The position numbers were made by a program, and so were the translations under genes. A DNA stretch of 64,000 nucleotides from positions 2,846,744 through 2,910,743 of the forward strand of contig OZ007516.1 of NCBI GenBank assembly GCA_963931865.1, written 5' to 3'. Origin of the DNA: Axinella damicornis (taxonomy: Eukaryota; Porifera; Demospongiae; Axinellida; Axinellidae). The notes below the pieces were generated by a model. The model searched no databases. It was given only the letters and a program-made list of their open reading frames with translations, and was not told where the DNA came from. Below, piece by piece: positions 35,901-47,050 of the stretch. Within the stretch, counting starts at the first letter, position 1. Every line of letters begins with the position of its first letter.

Positions 35901-38900
35901 GGATAAACTATGATATTGGATTGCCTATACTGTTGGCGGAGGTGTACCTTCCTGGAAATGTGTACTTAAGAAGCCAGACTATAGGACAAGAATGTGAGTG
36001 CCGAAAGCCGCTATGCATCACAGGTCGTATTCTCACTTCCAGCTGTTTGGTGCTTCCAGGTGTAGCATGCTAGTGACAACGAGTTGGAGGTGGCCATGGG
36101 AATGGTTCTGGGATACTCACTCACCTCCAAGTACAATGGCAGTTGCATTACTTCCATTCAGTCCAGCAGAGTTGGTCACCTCGCAGCGGTAGGAACCGAG
36201 GTTGGATTCTGTTAGGACAGTAACAGTCAGCATGCTACTAGTTTCACTGAGAGTGATGGAGTTGTTGTGTACCCATCTGTAGGTGTAGCTGCCCATGGGG
36301 TTACTTCGTGTGACATTGCAGGTGAGGGTAGTAGAGTTTCCAACCACAACCCTCGTAAGAGTTGCTGTGACCTGCACCTCTGGCGAAACTGCATGAACAA
36401 AAAACAGAAACAAAATCACAATATACGGTTCATACCTCGTTGGCACTCAATTGAGTGACTTATACACCAGTACAACAGGGGATAGAAGTTTTGGAAAGGT
36501 GGGGTTGACCATTAGCTGAGAGTATTAGAACATGTATTCCAAAGCAAGCATCAGTTGACCAGGAGATATTCCCTTAGTTCATACTGGCGAAACTACAAGT
36601 GAGATTTTAATTTTAATGATACATTGAGTTAGCTTGCAGAAGGTTACAGAAGGTCAGCTTAAAGTCTATTGATATTCTGTTCTCATAGAACCACAGGGTG
36701 TATTTGTATGCTTTCATTAGCACACTTATTACATTATGCTAATGCATGGAGCATCCAGTGAAGTACACTACAATACTGAGCGAGCCCTGCAGCTCTAGAA
36801 CTGTGATCCACGAGCATGCATGAGGTCGATGTGATCAAGTTATCCAATCTTGGACATTCAGCTAGCTGGTCACACATGCAGGCAGGTTCAAAATCATAGG
36901 GTTATGAATTGGTGGTTAGCCAGTACCCTTTCCGGGTATAGATCAACAAAACTTATACCAGATTAGGGTTTCCCATCCTCATTCCAAGGGTCACTCTGAC
37001 TCAGAGTGAACCCACAGGACATGCTGTATAGGACTTCACGGTGAATCTTACAAAACCCAAGAGGATGTGTTTGGGTAAACTGTGGCATTCACTGCCGGAA
37101 CCGTTCAAGACCAGTAGCTATAGGGGATGTACACTACATGGTATGCACGTGCGCAATATGACCTGCAGTTAACTTGCTTGCCACTGTAACGACAGTGAGG
37201 GAAAGTACGTACCAACCAACAGCAGTGCTACATGTGCATTGCAAAAAATGTTCTGTTAAAATGACCTCTATGAGAGGTTACTCCAGTTTCAGTGAGCACA
37301 CACTACAGGCTCGAGAGTATAAATGATGCTTTTTATGTCTCCTGCTACATTGAACTGGTATATACTATGAAGAGAATTTCAAACCATAATTACCAACCAT
37401 CATCCTCCCTCACCATTCCATCAAACTTCAAAGAGCATCCACCTGCTGGATCTGGTTCAGAACCGAATAATAGCTAGCAGATGGATGCTGTTTCAAGCTT
37501 GATTGAATTGCGAGGGGGGATGATGGATTCCATTAAGCTTGAAAGAGCATCCACCTGCTGGCTATTATCCGGTTCAGAACCGAATAATAGCTAACAGATG
37601 GATGCTCTTGAACCTTGAAGGGGTGACCATTTCAACTAAGCTGTAGAGTGAGTTGACTGAAACTGGAGTAACCATTCAAGGGTTGTTTCAACTAAATATT
37701 TTTGTACTGTGCCTAAAGTCGATCAACGCATGAAACTACCAAAGTCATGTTTTCACAAGGGACACACTGCCTTCAGGAAGCAAATTGATCATGCCTATTT
37801 CCATCCTCTACCCCATTTGGAGAAGTGCAACCGTACCAGTCTGTGGTTACCTCTTCTAACATAGGCACACACCCTGTGGGATGTACTTAAACAGTGCGGT
37901 ACGGTATGGGAGAAGTATATATCCTCCACTGCATTGTTTTTTTCCTGATGCAGCTGAGAGCAAAATATAATGGGGAAGATTTTGTGTTTACAACACCATT
38001 GGCCACCTGTATTCACACTTTTGATAACAAGTGCAAATTCTTTGTGCAAGCCCTGCTGGAATAGTAGCATTCTACACACCTCTGAGAGAGCATGAATATA
38101 ATTAACCAGGTGGGGAAGAGCCACGGTGATGTTCCTGAACATGCAGGACATAACACACGATACTGGGATGTACCTGAATCCGGATTCCTTTTTTGCTTAA
38201 CAATTGCATTGTTAAGCTGTATTCATGTGTACGACTACCCTACAATAAACTCACTGGCAATTGTTGATTGCACACACATTGATAAACTTTTTGATGCGAA
38301 TTACGATAAACACCTACTGTGTAGGTACAATATGTATCCATGTTGCTGTTGATCACGACAAGTTTATGTGCACATTGTGAACACCTGTTGTATATTCCAC
38401 AGGGCCTAAAATTATGGGCTAGTAGATTGCAAAAAGCTAGAGGATTTCCACTTTGGCGAGTAGTACGAGTCCCTTGGGCTAGTAGTAACAACAGGACCGT
38501 AGGAAGCAGAATAAAACCTGTCTGGCCAATATTATAATAGCACAATTACACACTGCCGAAGGCAGTGCATAGAGGTGTGTAGTGCTGATCAGTCCATGCG
38601 AAGTGTGGAACAAAATTTCGCCTTCATTTTTCAGTTATCAGGATGGGCTCTCGTGGCACCTTCATGCTTTGCACTGCAAGTCTAGGATTGCAGGTCCTGG
38701 TGGGAATGAGACTACAGACTGCGCTGGTCTAGCTTGAGCGCTCGCGCTTTCGTACATGCCCACACGATAGATCTATTTGTTTTGTTGTAAGGTCAAAACC
38801 GGTCCATGGCCGGACCAGCCATAGTGGCTCCTACGGCCCTGAACAAGTGTATAGTTATAATTATTATGTGTATGTGGACACACTTCCTCTTCATTGTTAA

Positions 38901-41900
38901 TCTAATAACGAAGATTGGCTACAGTAATAATTATAGATCCAGATATTCTGGCTGGCATTGAAAGGTCTTCCTAGTACAGCGTCACTCTGTTGGGCAGCCT
39001 GGGACCTACGCACATACTGGTCCAACTGATCCCCAAATACATCTCATTGCATGTTCATGATGCCCGACTCAATGTATACCTCTCATGGGGTGTTGCTGGG
39101 CAGTATCAGCCAAGAGATCTTCCTGATCAGTGGTAAGAATGGATGTACTGGACATCAGCCCAGTACTTACACATGCACTTCGCATCCACCATTGCAATTG
39201 TGATTGTAAGACTAGCTCGAGCTCGTGATGAGCTCTACATTTTTGACACATGCACTTCACATGACATGGATAATCACACAGTTAAGTTGCATACCATACC
39301 TTGTACATCCACAGTGATGGTGGCATGGCTAGTTCTGCTCCTTCCGCCGTGTGAGCTGAAGCCAACACAGGTATACTGGCCACTGTGAGCCGGGTAGGCA
39401 GCACTTGTGATTTGTAAAACGGATGAGACGTTTCCCTGCGTGAAGCTCAGTTGTTGATTTCCAATTGCGGTTGCTTGATAGTCACTCACACGATTGCTCT
39501 GTTGGAATGGTGCAGTGGATCCACGTAGCTCCCATGAGATAGTGGGGATGGGGTTGCCAGTTGAAGCACAGGAGATATTAGCAGAGCCTCCCTCGAGGAT
39601 TGTCACGGTGGTGGTCTGGTGGGGTGTTGTGGTAGGCCGACCTGAACAGATACATAGTAGGAGTTGATCACTACGCGGTCCACTTATTTCATGCACATCC
39701 TCTAGGCTCTCCTCCATGTTTTCACACTGTACGTACATGCATGAGATTACACACCAGGTCTCTGTCTCCAAAGCATCAGTACATTACCACAACCATCCAA
39801 TACTTGTAGCTAACAGGCCTTTTGGGGGCTTCATGCTTGATCTACAACTTTAGCACCTATCCCAGAATATGATGCTCATATTTTTCCATTCCTATGGCAA
39901 CAACACCATCGGTCATGGACTGTATCTGACTGACAGTGCCTGAGATATTCCAACAAGGAATTCACAAATGGGACTGATGTTTTTTTTTTGTATGACAGGC
40001 CATGGTAGCATTTGAGGTGAATAATCAGCTGTAGCAAATCTGTTAGCAGAGTAGATAGAAACCTTTTTACAGCGATAGAAAAACAGAATCAAAAGAAATG
40101 CAACACCCTTAGCACAAATTCTAAACATGAAGCAGTAAAATCAAGGTTAAGGAATTGTTTCTGGACGTCATGTCTGTGAGTCGATATAACCTTTCTGATC
40201 AGTCTATACATGACACGAACCATGAAATCATGCAGCTGTGCATCAGCATTCGGTACCTGACCGAGGCCAAAGCAATATTCTCCAGCGCTCAAGAATGTTA
40301 CCATGCACCTTCATGGTCGGGAACGCATGGCTGGGATATATGATCCTGCATGTTCTCAGAAGTTACAAGTTCCAAGTGAAATTTTCTACTACATAGCTAG
40401 TTGCATGCCCCATTGCTTCCTGCAACACGTACTGCATGATCAACCTTATACAGCCACCATAAATGGTAGACACACACGGTACATCATTCCTCCGTTTACT
40501 TACTGTATGGAGTGACGTAGAACACTATTTCCTCCGCCTGGGTTTGTCCAGCGGTCGACTGAAGGTTCACTCGGTACACACCAAGATCACGTGCCGTGGT
40601 GGGTTCACGAACAAAGATCTCAAAAAAGCTGGCAAACTCCTCAGGTACTCGTGTGAAGAATGGATCGGTACGGGTAACAAAACTAGCAGGACTTCCATTT
40701 CTCATCCATCTAATCCGTCGATATCCTCCTGACGCCCGGGTCTCTAGCACCAGCTTCTCAGGAGGATCCAGGATGATGACTTGGGAGGAGACTCTCTCCA
40801 GTTGGAGGGTATGACCTGCTGGCAAAGATATAAGCCTGAGGTGCACACTATATATGATCATGCAGCAAACAATAACAAGGAGTCCTCATAACCATTATAC
40901 ATGTGTAAGCGGTCATTATAAACACAAAACAAGAGGAAGCCAACTGTGTAGCTATAAGCCTGTAAAATGGCATGATTCAATCACTGTACTGTAGTAAGTT
41001 GCAGCTGTGTACACACATCTGAGACCAACCTGCGTCCAGTCTCAGTGGTGTGGTGGTGATCACTTCAGCACCACTGTCCACATCAGTGAAGATACACTGA
41101 TACACACCAGCATCAGGTGAACCAAAGTTGGAGATCTGAAGATCACTCTGGTTTCGCAGACCACCAGCAGGTGCACTCTCAGTGATGGTAATCCTGCTAT
41201 CAGGGACAACTTGCTGTCCATCCCTGACCCACACCACCAAGGGAGGACGGACGTTCCGTAAGACAGCATCCCCCACGTGTCCACCAACGCACCTCAGCAC
41301 CCTGCTGCTATCCATTCCACCAGCTGGATCGATAGTGTCACCCAGATGCACAGCTGTTCGATTGTCGGCGGGGGAGACACCTTCGTAGCCATTTTCACCC
41401 GCAGTGGGCTCCCTCACAATCGTTGCTGACTCGTCAGCTGATGAAGTGAAAGCTGTTTATGAACAGGAAAAAAAAACTTCAATCAAGAGCAGCTACATGA
41501 AAGTTTTCTAAGGAAACAAAAGGGGAATGATGAGCTGGAAATACCAGATGTTAGAATCCTGGCAAGAAGTGCATTGAAACTCAGATTATCTAAACAATGA
41601 CCAAGGTGTACGTTTACACAAGGTTTATGTTCATTTGCAGTGGAGAGACATTATATAGCTACTGCAACGGCATTTTAGACACACTGCGAAACATACACCA
41701 TTATGCAACTGTTGTCTCTCTGACAATTACCTGGCCAGCCTGCTTATGCTCGGTTAATATGAGCGAAACATCACCCGACCATATAGGGCTGAAATGAGGT
41801 TTAATGTAGTTAAACCAAGTTAACGGTGGGAGTCACCAGCAGCTATGCATGCGCACATGGTAGCACGTGCAGGTGAATTAGGCGGGAAGGCAGCAGTCGT

Positions 41901-42994
41901 CAAGTGGCAGCCAGCAGCAGTGCCAGCAGCAGAGTTTACCCTCCCATCCCCTCCCCCTAGTTAGTCTACAAAGAGATGACTAACTCCCCATTCTCCATCT
42001 GGTGTTGAGACTTATCCAGATGTGAAGCACCAGGCAGGTTGTGATAAAGGGGGATAGGTGACCCTTGTCAAGGTCAGGGGGGCTCACTAACCCCAATCAC
42101 TATACAGGAAATATATATTGGGGCAGGAGGAGTGGCGTATACGAGCTGCACATGCATGCAGAGTGTACTGCCTCTTGGAGTGAGGCTCTGTCCGGCAGCT
42201 TGTGATAAGATACTCCTCCTGCCCACAACCCACATCCACATTCTCATATAAACACATGCAATCTACATACCAATCAGAGACAGTGTGGGGCCGCTCATTG
42301 TCACCGTCCCGTCACTAGCTTGACACTTGTAGCTGCCGTTGTCCGCTGCTTGGAAGTTATCAACGACGAGTGATGAGGTAGATGTAGCGTACCCTTCATT
42401 AGCACTGATGGAATTCCTGACGCGAATGTGGGGAGGATCATTGACTAGCTCCACCCCATTCTTGGTCCAGGTGACGTTCGGGACGGTTGATCCGGTTGTA
42501 GAGTTCGCAGTGCAGTACAGCTGGATCACAGACTGCTGCACAATGCTATGGACCCCACCGTTGTTTCGGAAGAGCAGATTTGGAAGTGAAGTGACCGTCA
42601 GTTGTGCACTGACTGCTGTGGGGGAAAGATTTGCATGTGCACCTGGATGACCCCATCTATCCCATTCTCAGTTCCACATCTATAGCAGGGATTGCTTACA
42701 ATAATGAACACAAGTCTGCAAAATTTTAATGAACTAGCTAATAGGCTATGCCAAACAGATTCACATTCACATTGCTAGCCCAATACATGCAAGGTACATG
42801 CACTTAAATGCATTCCCACACATTTAACATGCACGGCGTTTTTCTAGTCTGCAATTAATAACGTTGCTTCTGCAGAGCACAGAGTCATGATGCGGATAAA
42901 CAATGCAGATTACGCGGCTATATAAATTACATAGAGTCAGCATACCTGGACTCCAAATGACGAGAGCGCTCGCGAGGAGGCCCAAGACTAGCAT
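28300..42994 (-). CDS. Ig-superfamily type I transmembrane receptor with 15 Ig-type exons and one FN3
   Basis: Twenty exons total 6,120 nt (2,039 codons plus stop), all phase-consistent. Start: the open frame extends upstream only by a GTG; the first ATG (42994) opens a signal peptide, MLVLGLLASALVIWSP. Each Ig domain is one phase 1-1 exon, the classic shuffle-ready layout. After the Ig array come FN3, a Cys-rich juxtamembrane module, a TM and a tail of about 80 residues. The architecture resembles Ig cell-adhesion or recognition receptors; orthology to a named family is not visible. Five Ig exons alternate between two types (A-B-A-B-A), and A-B-A is shared with the neighbouring adhesion GPCR. 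The tail tyrosines may be substrates for a tyrosine kinase; no partner can be deduced. Confidence 0.88.
30027..36388 (-). CDS. Ig receptor exons 6-16: eleven Ig-type domains
   Basis: Exons from the 5' end: 36125-36388, 35132-35398, 34181-34495, 33487-33846, 33111-33413, 32580-32927, 32022-32318, 31527-31877, 30937-31308, 30546-30869, 30027-30407. All start and end in phase 1. Most have the C...W...DxGxYxC pattern. The exon 30937-31308 has Ile and Leu where the two cysteines should be (TLRFRID, GRYFLTAT). Exons 33487-33846, 32580-32927 and 31527-31877 are type A (with YRNG or YRG and a DGG..F.V.R.LTL block). Exons 33111-33413 and 32022-32318 are type B (TVVHPQSATFLCNATARPRP style). Confidence 0.88.
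31346..31463. mobile_element. Small foldback insertion in an Ig-gene intron
   Basis: Inverted arms ATGATGAAACTCTG... and ...CAGAGTTTCATCAT enclose an inner TGTAAACACTAGCCAAGAAA/TTTCTTGGCTAGTGTTTACA stem. The flanks repeat a similar CAATACATTATG sequence (31337-31348 and about 31495-31506), which may be a duplication associated with insertion. Confidence 0.8.
32438..32512 (-). pseudogene. Truncated relic of the 3' end of an Ig exon
   Basis: On the minus strand this stretch repeats the last about 75 bases and the donor of exon 32580-32927. The plus-strand text TTACCTCTGACAAACAGTTG mirrors TTACCTCTCACAAAGAATTG, and both continue through AAAATCTTGTTCAACTATTG. It belongs to a roughly 140-bp tandem duplication that also copied intron sequence (32365-32512 against 32513-32650). 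It lacks an acceptor and the Ig core, so it is not a functional exon. Confidence 0.8.
37276..37673. mobile_element. Compound foldback element in an Ig-gene intron
   Basis: The 18-bp terminal inverted repeat is GGTTACTCCAGTTTCAGT. Two internal modules share AGAGCATCCACCTGCTGG and GGTTCAGAACCGAATAATAG, each self-complementary. It lies in the roughly 2.9-kb intron 36389-39299, whose remainder shows no exon. Confidence 0.8.
38551..38841 (-). repeat. Unclassified dispersed repeat, copy 2 (inverted)
   Basis: This is an inverted, diverged copy of 24742-24991. It starts with the hairpin CACTGCCGAAGGCAGTG and ends ATAGTGGCTCCTACGGCCCT. It is in the same Ig-gene intron. Confidence 0.8.
39300..42994 (-). 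CDS. Ig receptor exons 1-5: signal peptide and first four Ig-type domains
   Basis: Exons from the 5' end: 42946-42994 (signal peptide), 42271-42615, 41030-41452, 40504-40818, 39300-39641. The second exon is a standard Ig (IQLYCTANST ... GSYKCQASDG). The third is also standard (VLRCVGGHVG ... GVYQCIFTDV). The exon at 40504-40818 lacks both canonical cysteines (KLVLETRA and GVYRVNLQ) but keeps the strand-C tryptophan (RRIRWMRNG). The exon at 39300-39641 is standard again (ANISCASTGN ... GQYTCVGFSS). All are phase 1-1. Confidence 0.85.
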
Positions 42995-43397
42995 CTTTGA
43001 TGCTTCGAGATGCCGTATGCGCACCACTGCACGCGTTGACAGGTAAACGGATCGAAGCAGTCTTATAACTGGTCAACTCAAGGCTTGGCATTCCTAACCA
43101 GTCGATTGGTTACCGCAGTGACCCCACTGGGTGGGGCTCAGGGGATCGCCAGTGATGTTGTGGTGAGGAGTTAATTAACCTGCTCTTTTCATCTTGGTAG
43201 CGGTTCCGGCGGACGCTTTCACAATGGCATGATAGATTATTACTACACTCTGAAAACCAGGTGTTACAAAGCCGCATGGGCGAAGCTCAGTACACAAACA
43301 GGCAAGCTACACTCTCAGATCATAGCCCTAGCTGTCATTGGGATATCAATTGGTCCAAGCAAATCTAGTGAAAATTGGTTTCAGAATTTCATGAAAG

Positions 43398-43428
<31 letters not shown>

Positions 43429-43544
43429 AGCGTGTTTAAAGGAAGCATGCAGCTGAGTGCTACTATACAAATATGCAACAAAAGGGGCAGATGCAAGGGA
43501 TCAGGAGCAGATGTGTATATATTTTAGATACTCACTGATGGGTA

Positions 43545-43585
43545 TAGTCTTGTGCCTAGACCAGAGAGATTTGGGCACAAGACTA
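43545..43585. repeat. 41-bp palindrome TAGTCTTGTGCC
   Basis: TAGTCTTGTGCC at the left and GGCACAAGACTA at the right form a perfect 12-bp stem around a 17-base loop. It is shaped like the smallest TAGCCTCGTTCCC elements but differs in sequence. Confidence 0.8.
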
Positions 43586-45126
43586 GTGTATTATGGTAGA
43601 TGACATAATACATAAAATCGGCCACCTGCAGTACACCCTATTCATGAACACACAGTATGTTAATGGATTAGTCTGTAAACAGGATGATTGGTAAACAAAA
43701 TCCTTGTCCTACTAAAAGGCCTTCTCATTGAAGCTGTTCAGCCAACAGGTTGCAAACAGGCGTGTACAGCGAGAAAACAGCGTCACGGGTGCGTGAACAG
43801 GTATGTGTGGCATGTGAACATTGGGAACAGGCTAGTGTCGTTTTAGTTAACTCTTTACCAACCAGCAATGGTGTTTTGCCATCATGGTCTCCCATCAGCT
43901 CATATACAACGGGGATTTAATATTAGGCGATAATCTCGCCATTTCTTATAGCATACCGTCAGTAAAGAGTTGTTGAATTTTAGAGTGGATAATAGAGTAC
44001 TCATGGATGGATTGGAAATGGCATATACGTGCACCTAATTATGAGTGAGTATTCTGTTATCATATTTTAGTAAGACTTACTGATTTGCTTTCACTAATTG
44101 AATAACTACTACACTCACTCAGTAATGCACGGACCTTCTCTTGCATAGAGGGAGCGTAATACGAATTTGACACCGATGCAGAATTTCCCAGTCAACTGTA
44201 GCTGTGAAAGGGATAATTACTGAGATCATCGGGCACCTCCCTCCCCACGACCTTCTTCCGCCCCTGTTTGAGATTTTAGTGATTACTGCGCCAGTTTTAA
44301 CAACCGGAAACAATCAACTGTGACAAAATATGTAACAGGCCCACGGTAGAGTAAACATACGCATGATCATCAGTCTGTGAACAGGCATGTGTGCTGAGCG
44401 AGCAATGTCGTCAGGTATGTACGAACACGCTGCATGCTGAACTATAGGTTTTGCAAACAAACCATGGCCACATCTTACAATGGCTCTTTCACTAGCCTAT
44501 AGCAATTTGCTGTCAGAATTGCATTCTGACCCGCAAGATGATTGTGGCTTGTGGGGGTACTGGTGAATCAGAGACTTGAGGATACACTTTTACAACAGCC
44601 GAATGCAGAGTTGCACCATCACAAAGCCAGAATTCTACCTCAGTCATGTGCAGGAAGCTTTAGCATATACATATTACCCTAACAACAGGTCCAGTTTCAA
44701 TGTCCCAACTCAGGACCACCAACAGTAGAATCACTCCCATCACCAGACCAGAGTTTGGTCGATTCATAAACAAGTATTATGTGCAGTTGAATCACTAACA
44801 GATAACATCCTCATATCTACCACAGTACCAAAGGTTTAGGACTATTCCAGTAAGCTTGCTTTAGAGGAAGATTTCATGTTGCACTGCATAGGTGGATGAT
44901 GAATTGGCTTCACTTCCTCTGACTCTTTAATTAAGTGCTCTTACATGTTTGCCTATACCATGGTCTGTGTACTTGCTCATTAACCCCTAATGTGTTAATG
45001 TTGTTTTTGAACTATTAGCTACATGATATCCATACCAACATCTACTTTGATATTCAAGACGTAAAAATACGTGCATGCGGGTCATTCGGCGCAGATCCCA
45101 TGATACCAAAGGTGCATGGTCATGTG

Positions 45127-45167
45127 TAGCCTCGTTCCCATGCAGGCCGTGTCTGGGAACGAGGCTA
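45127..45167. repeat. Foldback element, TAGCCTCGTTCCC family (minimal)
   Basis: TAGCCTCGTTCCCA ... TGGGAACGAGGCTA in 41 bp. Confidence 0.85.
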
Positions 45168-45260
45168 GGTCATTTGTCCATATCTAAACAGTTGGTTGCC
45201 TAACAAAAATTGGATGCTTGCAGTTAGCTTTGTCTTAGCTATATAAATAATATGAAGTTG

Positions 45261-45535
45261 AGAGAACGTGCAGCAGAAGTAGCTTCGTTCTCAGGCCCCA
45301 CCCAGTTTTTCGTCGCTTGCTACAGAAGTACATAATTATTTATTATTCAGAGTACGTTGTACATTAGGTTGCAGACAGTCTATCTTCTTGAGTTTATAGA
45401 ACATGCAGCAGAATTAGCTTCGTTCCCAGTCCCCACCCAGCTTTTCGTCACTTGCTAAGAAGAAGTGCATAATTCAGAGTACATTGTGTATATGGGGTTT
45501 ACTGGCAGACAGTCTGTCTTCCTGAGTTTATACTA
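45261..45535. repeat. Two tandem copies of a roughly 135-bp foldback-derived unit
   Basis: Each copy contains a GAACRTGCAGCAGAA start, a foldback-like TAGCTTCGTTC terminus, CCCACCCAG.TTTTCGTC, an AGAGTACATTGT-like block and GCAGACAGTCT.TCTT. The second copy starts near 45396. Confidence 0.8.
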
Positions 45536-45676
45536 GAACACTAACAACTAGAGCAAATTTTGTTAGCTACAGCTGTGTGCTGAACAAAGTTTGTTGAGGT
45601 ACACTCCTGTGGTTATGTAGCTAATGCACCAGATTAGCATGAAAAATGTAGTGAACACACAACTCCAGTAGTGGGG

Positions 45677-45738
45677 TAGCCTCGTACCCAGGCCCACATG
45701 TGGAACGTGGACCGCATGTGGGCCTGGGTACGAGGCTA
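45677..45738. mobile_element. Foldback element, TAGCCTCG family
   Basis: TAGCCTCGTACCCAGGCCCA and its inverted match TGGGCCTGGGTACGAGGCTA lie 62 bp end to end. The GTACCC variant is mirrored in both arms. Confidence 0.9.
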
Positions 45739-46543
45739 GTAGTGGGATACCGTAGACCGTTATCTAATGTGCTTTCAAAGTTAAGCTGCAGGGTGGTCAC
45801 ATTTCCGCCGCTTCAAAATTCTTATCTGGAATGGGTTTGAGAATTTCACATCCAGATTCTAAAACTTGAAATCCCAAATTTGAACTTTGGATCTAAAAAT
45901 GCCCAGTGGCATGCTAGTTACAACTGGAATCCAGTACTAGTCTGTGTAGCTATGTTCTAATAGGAAAGAGCTATCCAATTTGCTACCTAATCAATAAAGG
46001 TTGTAGCCATGTGGATAATTAGCCTCAGGCCAATTTTGGCCCTCGGCCGGTTGTGGGTCTAAAACTCATTCATATACCACGCCAGTAATACCACGCCAGT
46101 AGCTAGCTAAGATGAGGGCTCCAGGAACACTTTATAATTAGGTGATAGCTGTTGTATATTCACCTTGAAAAAGCAGGTGTGATGTCCTAATAGGAGTTAT
46201 CAATTCCTCACAATTAGCTTGTGCTACCGTTTAACCGCGGCTACCAGGAGTGCGGTTGCCCCTCGTCAATTACACAAGAAATATTTGTTTGTAGTGACTG
46301 AATTGGGATATGATACAGTTTTCGAGTAATGAACTGTTATATAAGCTCACCAGAGACTGATAGCTTCATACTCTGGCCTTCCACTTACATAATTATGTAT
46401 TGATACACGGGAATTTCCAGTCTTGCAAGACTCCCAGGCAAAGCATACCGGTATACGTTGTACATGTTATGCGCTATTATTGAACACATAATTGTCACAG
46501 TGATATCAAATGAACATCTACAGAGTACAGACCAATACTTCTA

Positions 46544-46896
46544 TATTGCAGCTTACAGTTCTGTGGGGGTATCACACAATGGCTACAAACACTCAATCAG
46601 TATTTAAAGGGAAGGGGAGGGATGAATACAAATAATAATAATAATTACTAGGATAAATGTATGCATAATTAAGTGACACCATGAGATTACGATTGCCAGA
46701 AATCATCAAATATTGCAGCTTACAGTTCTGAATGTTGTCAAGGGGTATCACACAATGGCTACAAACACTCAGTATTTAAGGGAAGGGGAGGGATGAATAC
46801 AATAATATCTATCTACCATAATAATAATAATTACTAGGATAAATGTATGCATAATTAAGTGACACCATGGGATTACAATTGCCAGAAATCATCAAA
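46544..46896. repeat. Tandem duplication of about 170-185 bp
   Basis: Two copies run from ATATTGCAGCTTACAGTTCT to CAGAAATCATCAAA, with a few substitutions and small indels. It lies in the 3' flank of the adhesion GPCR. Confidence 0.9.
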
Positions 46897-47050
46897 AAGT
46901 TTATGCATTCATACATGTACTGAAGTTCATACTTGTCAAAGGTGTCCTACAACGATATCAACACAGTGCATAAGCTAATGAAAGGACACGATAAACTAAT
47001 GCAACATAGTCAGGTGGTTGCTATATTTGAAACCATGCAGTAATTGTACT

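Larger units (their letters stand above)
42995..47050. other. 4-kb spacer between the two minus-strand genes
   Basis: This holds the presumed promoter of the Ig receptor (right of 42994) and the 3' flank of the adhesion GPCR (left of 47051). I find no credible exon. It contains a 31-base poly-C run (43398-43428), small palindromes and the repeats listed separately. Open frames here are short and without domain similarity. Confidence 0.55.

Noticed and set aside
42994..43027. Upstream start of the Ig receptor at 43027
   Set aside because: That codon is GTG. The first ATG is at 42994 and begins the signal peptide directly.
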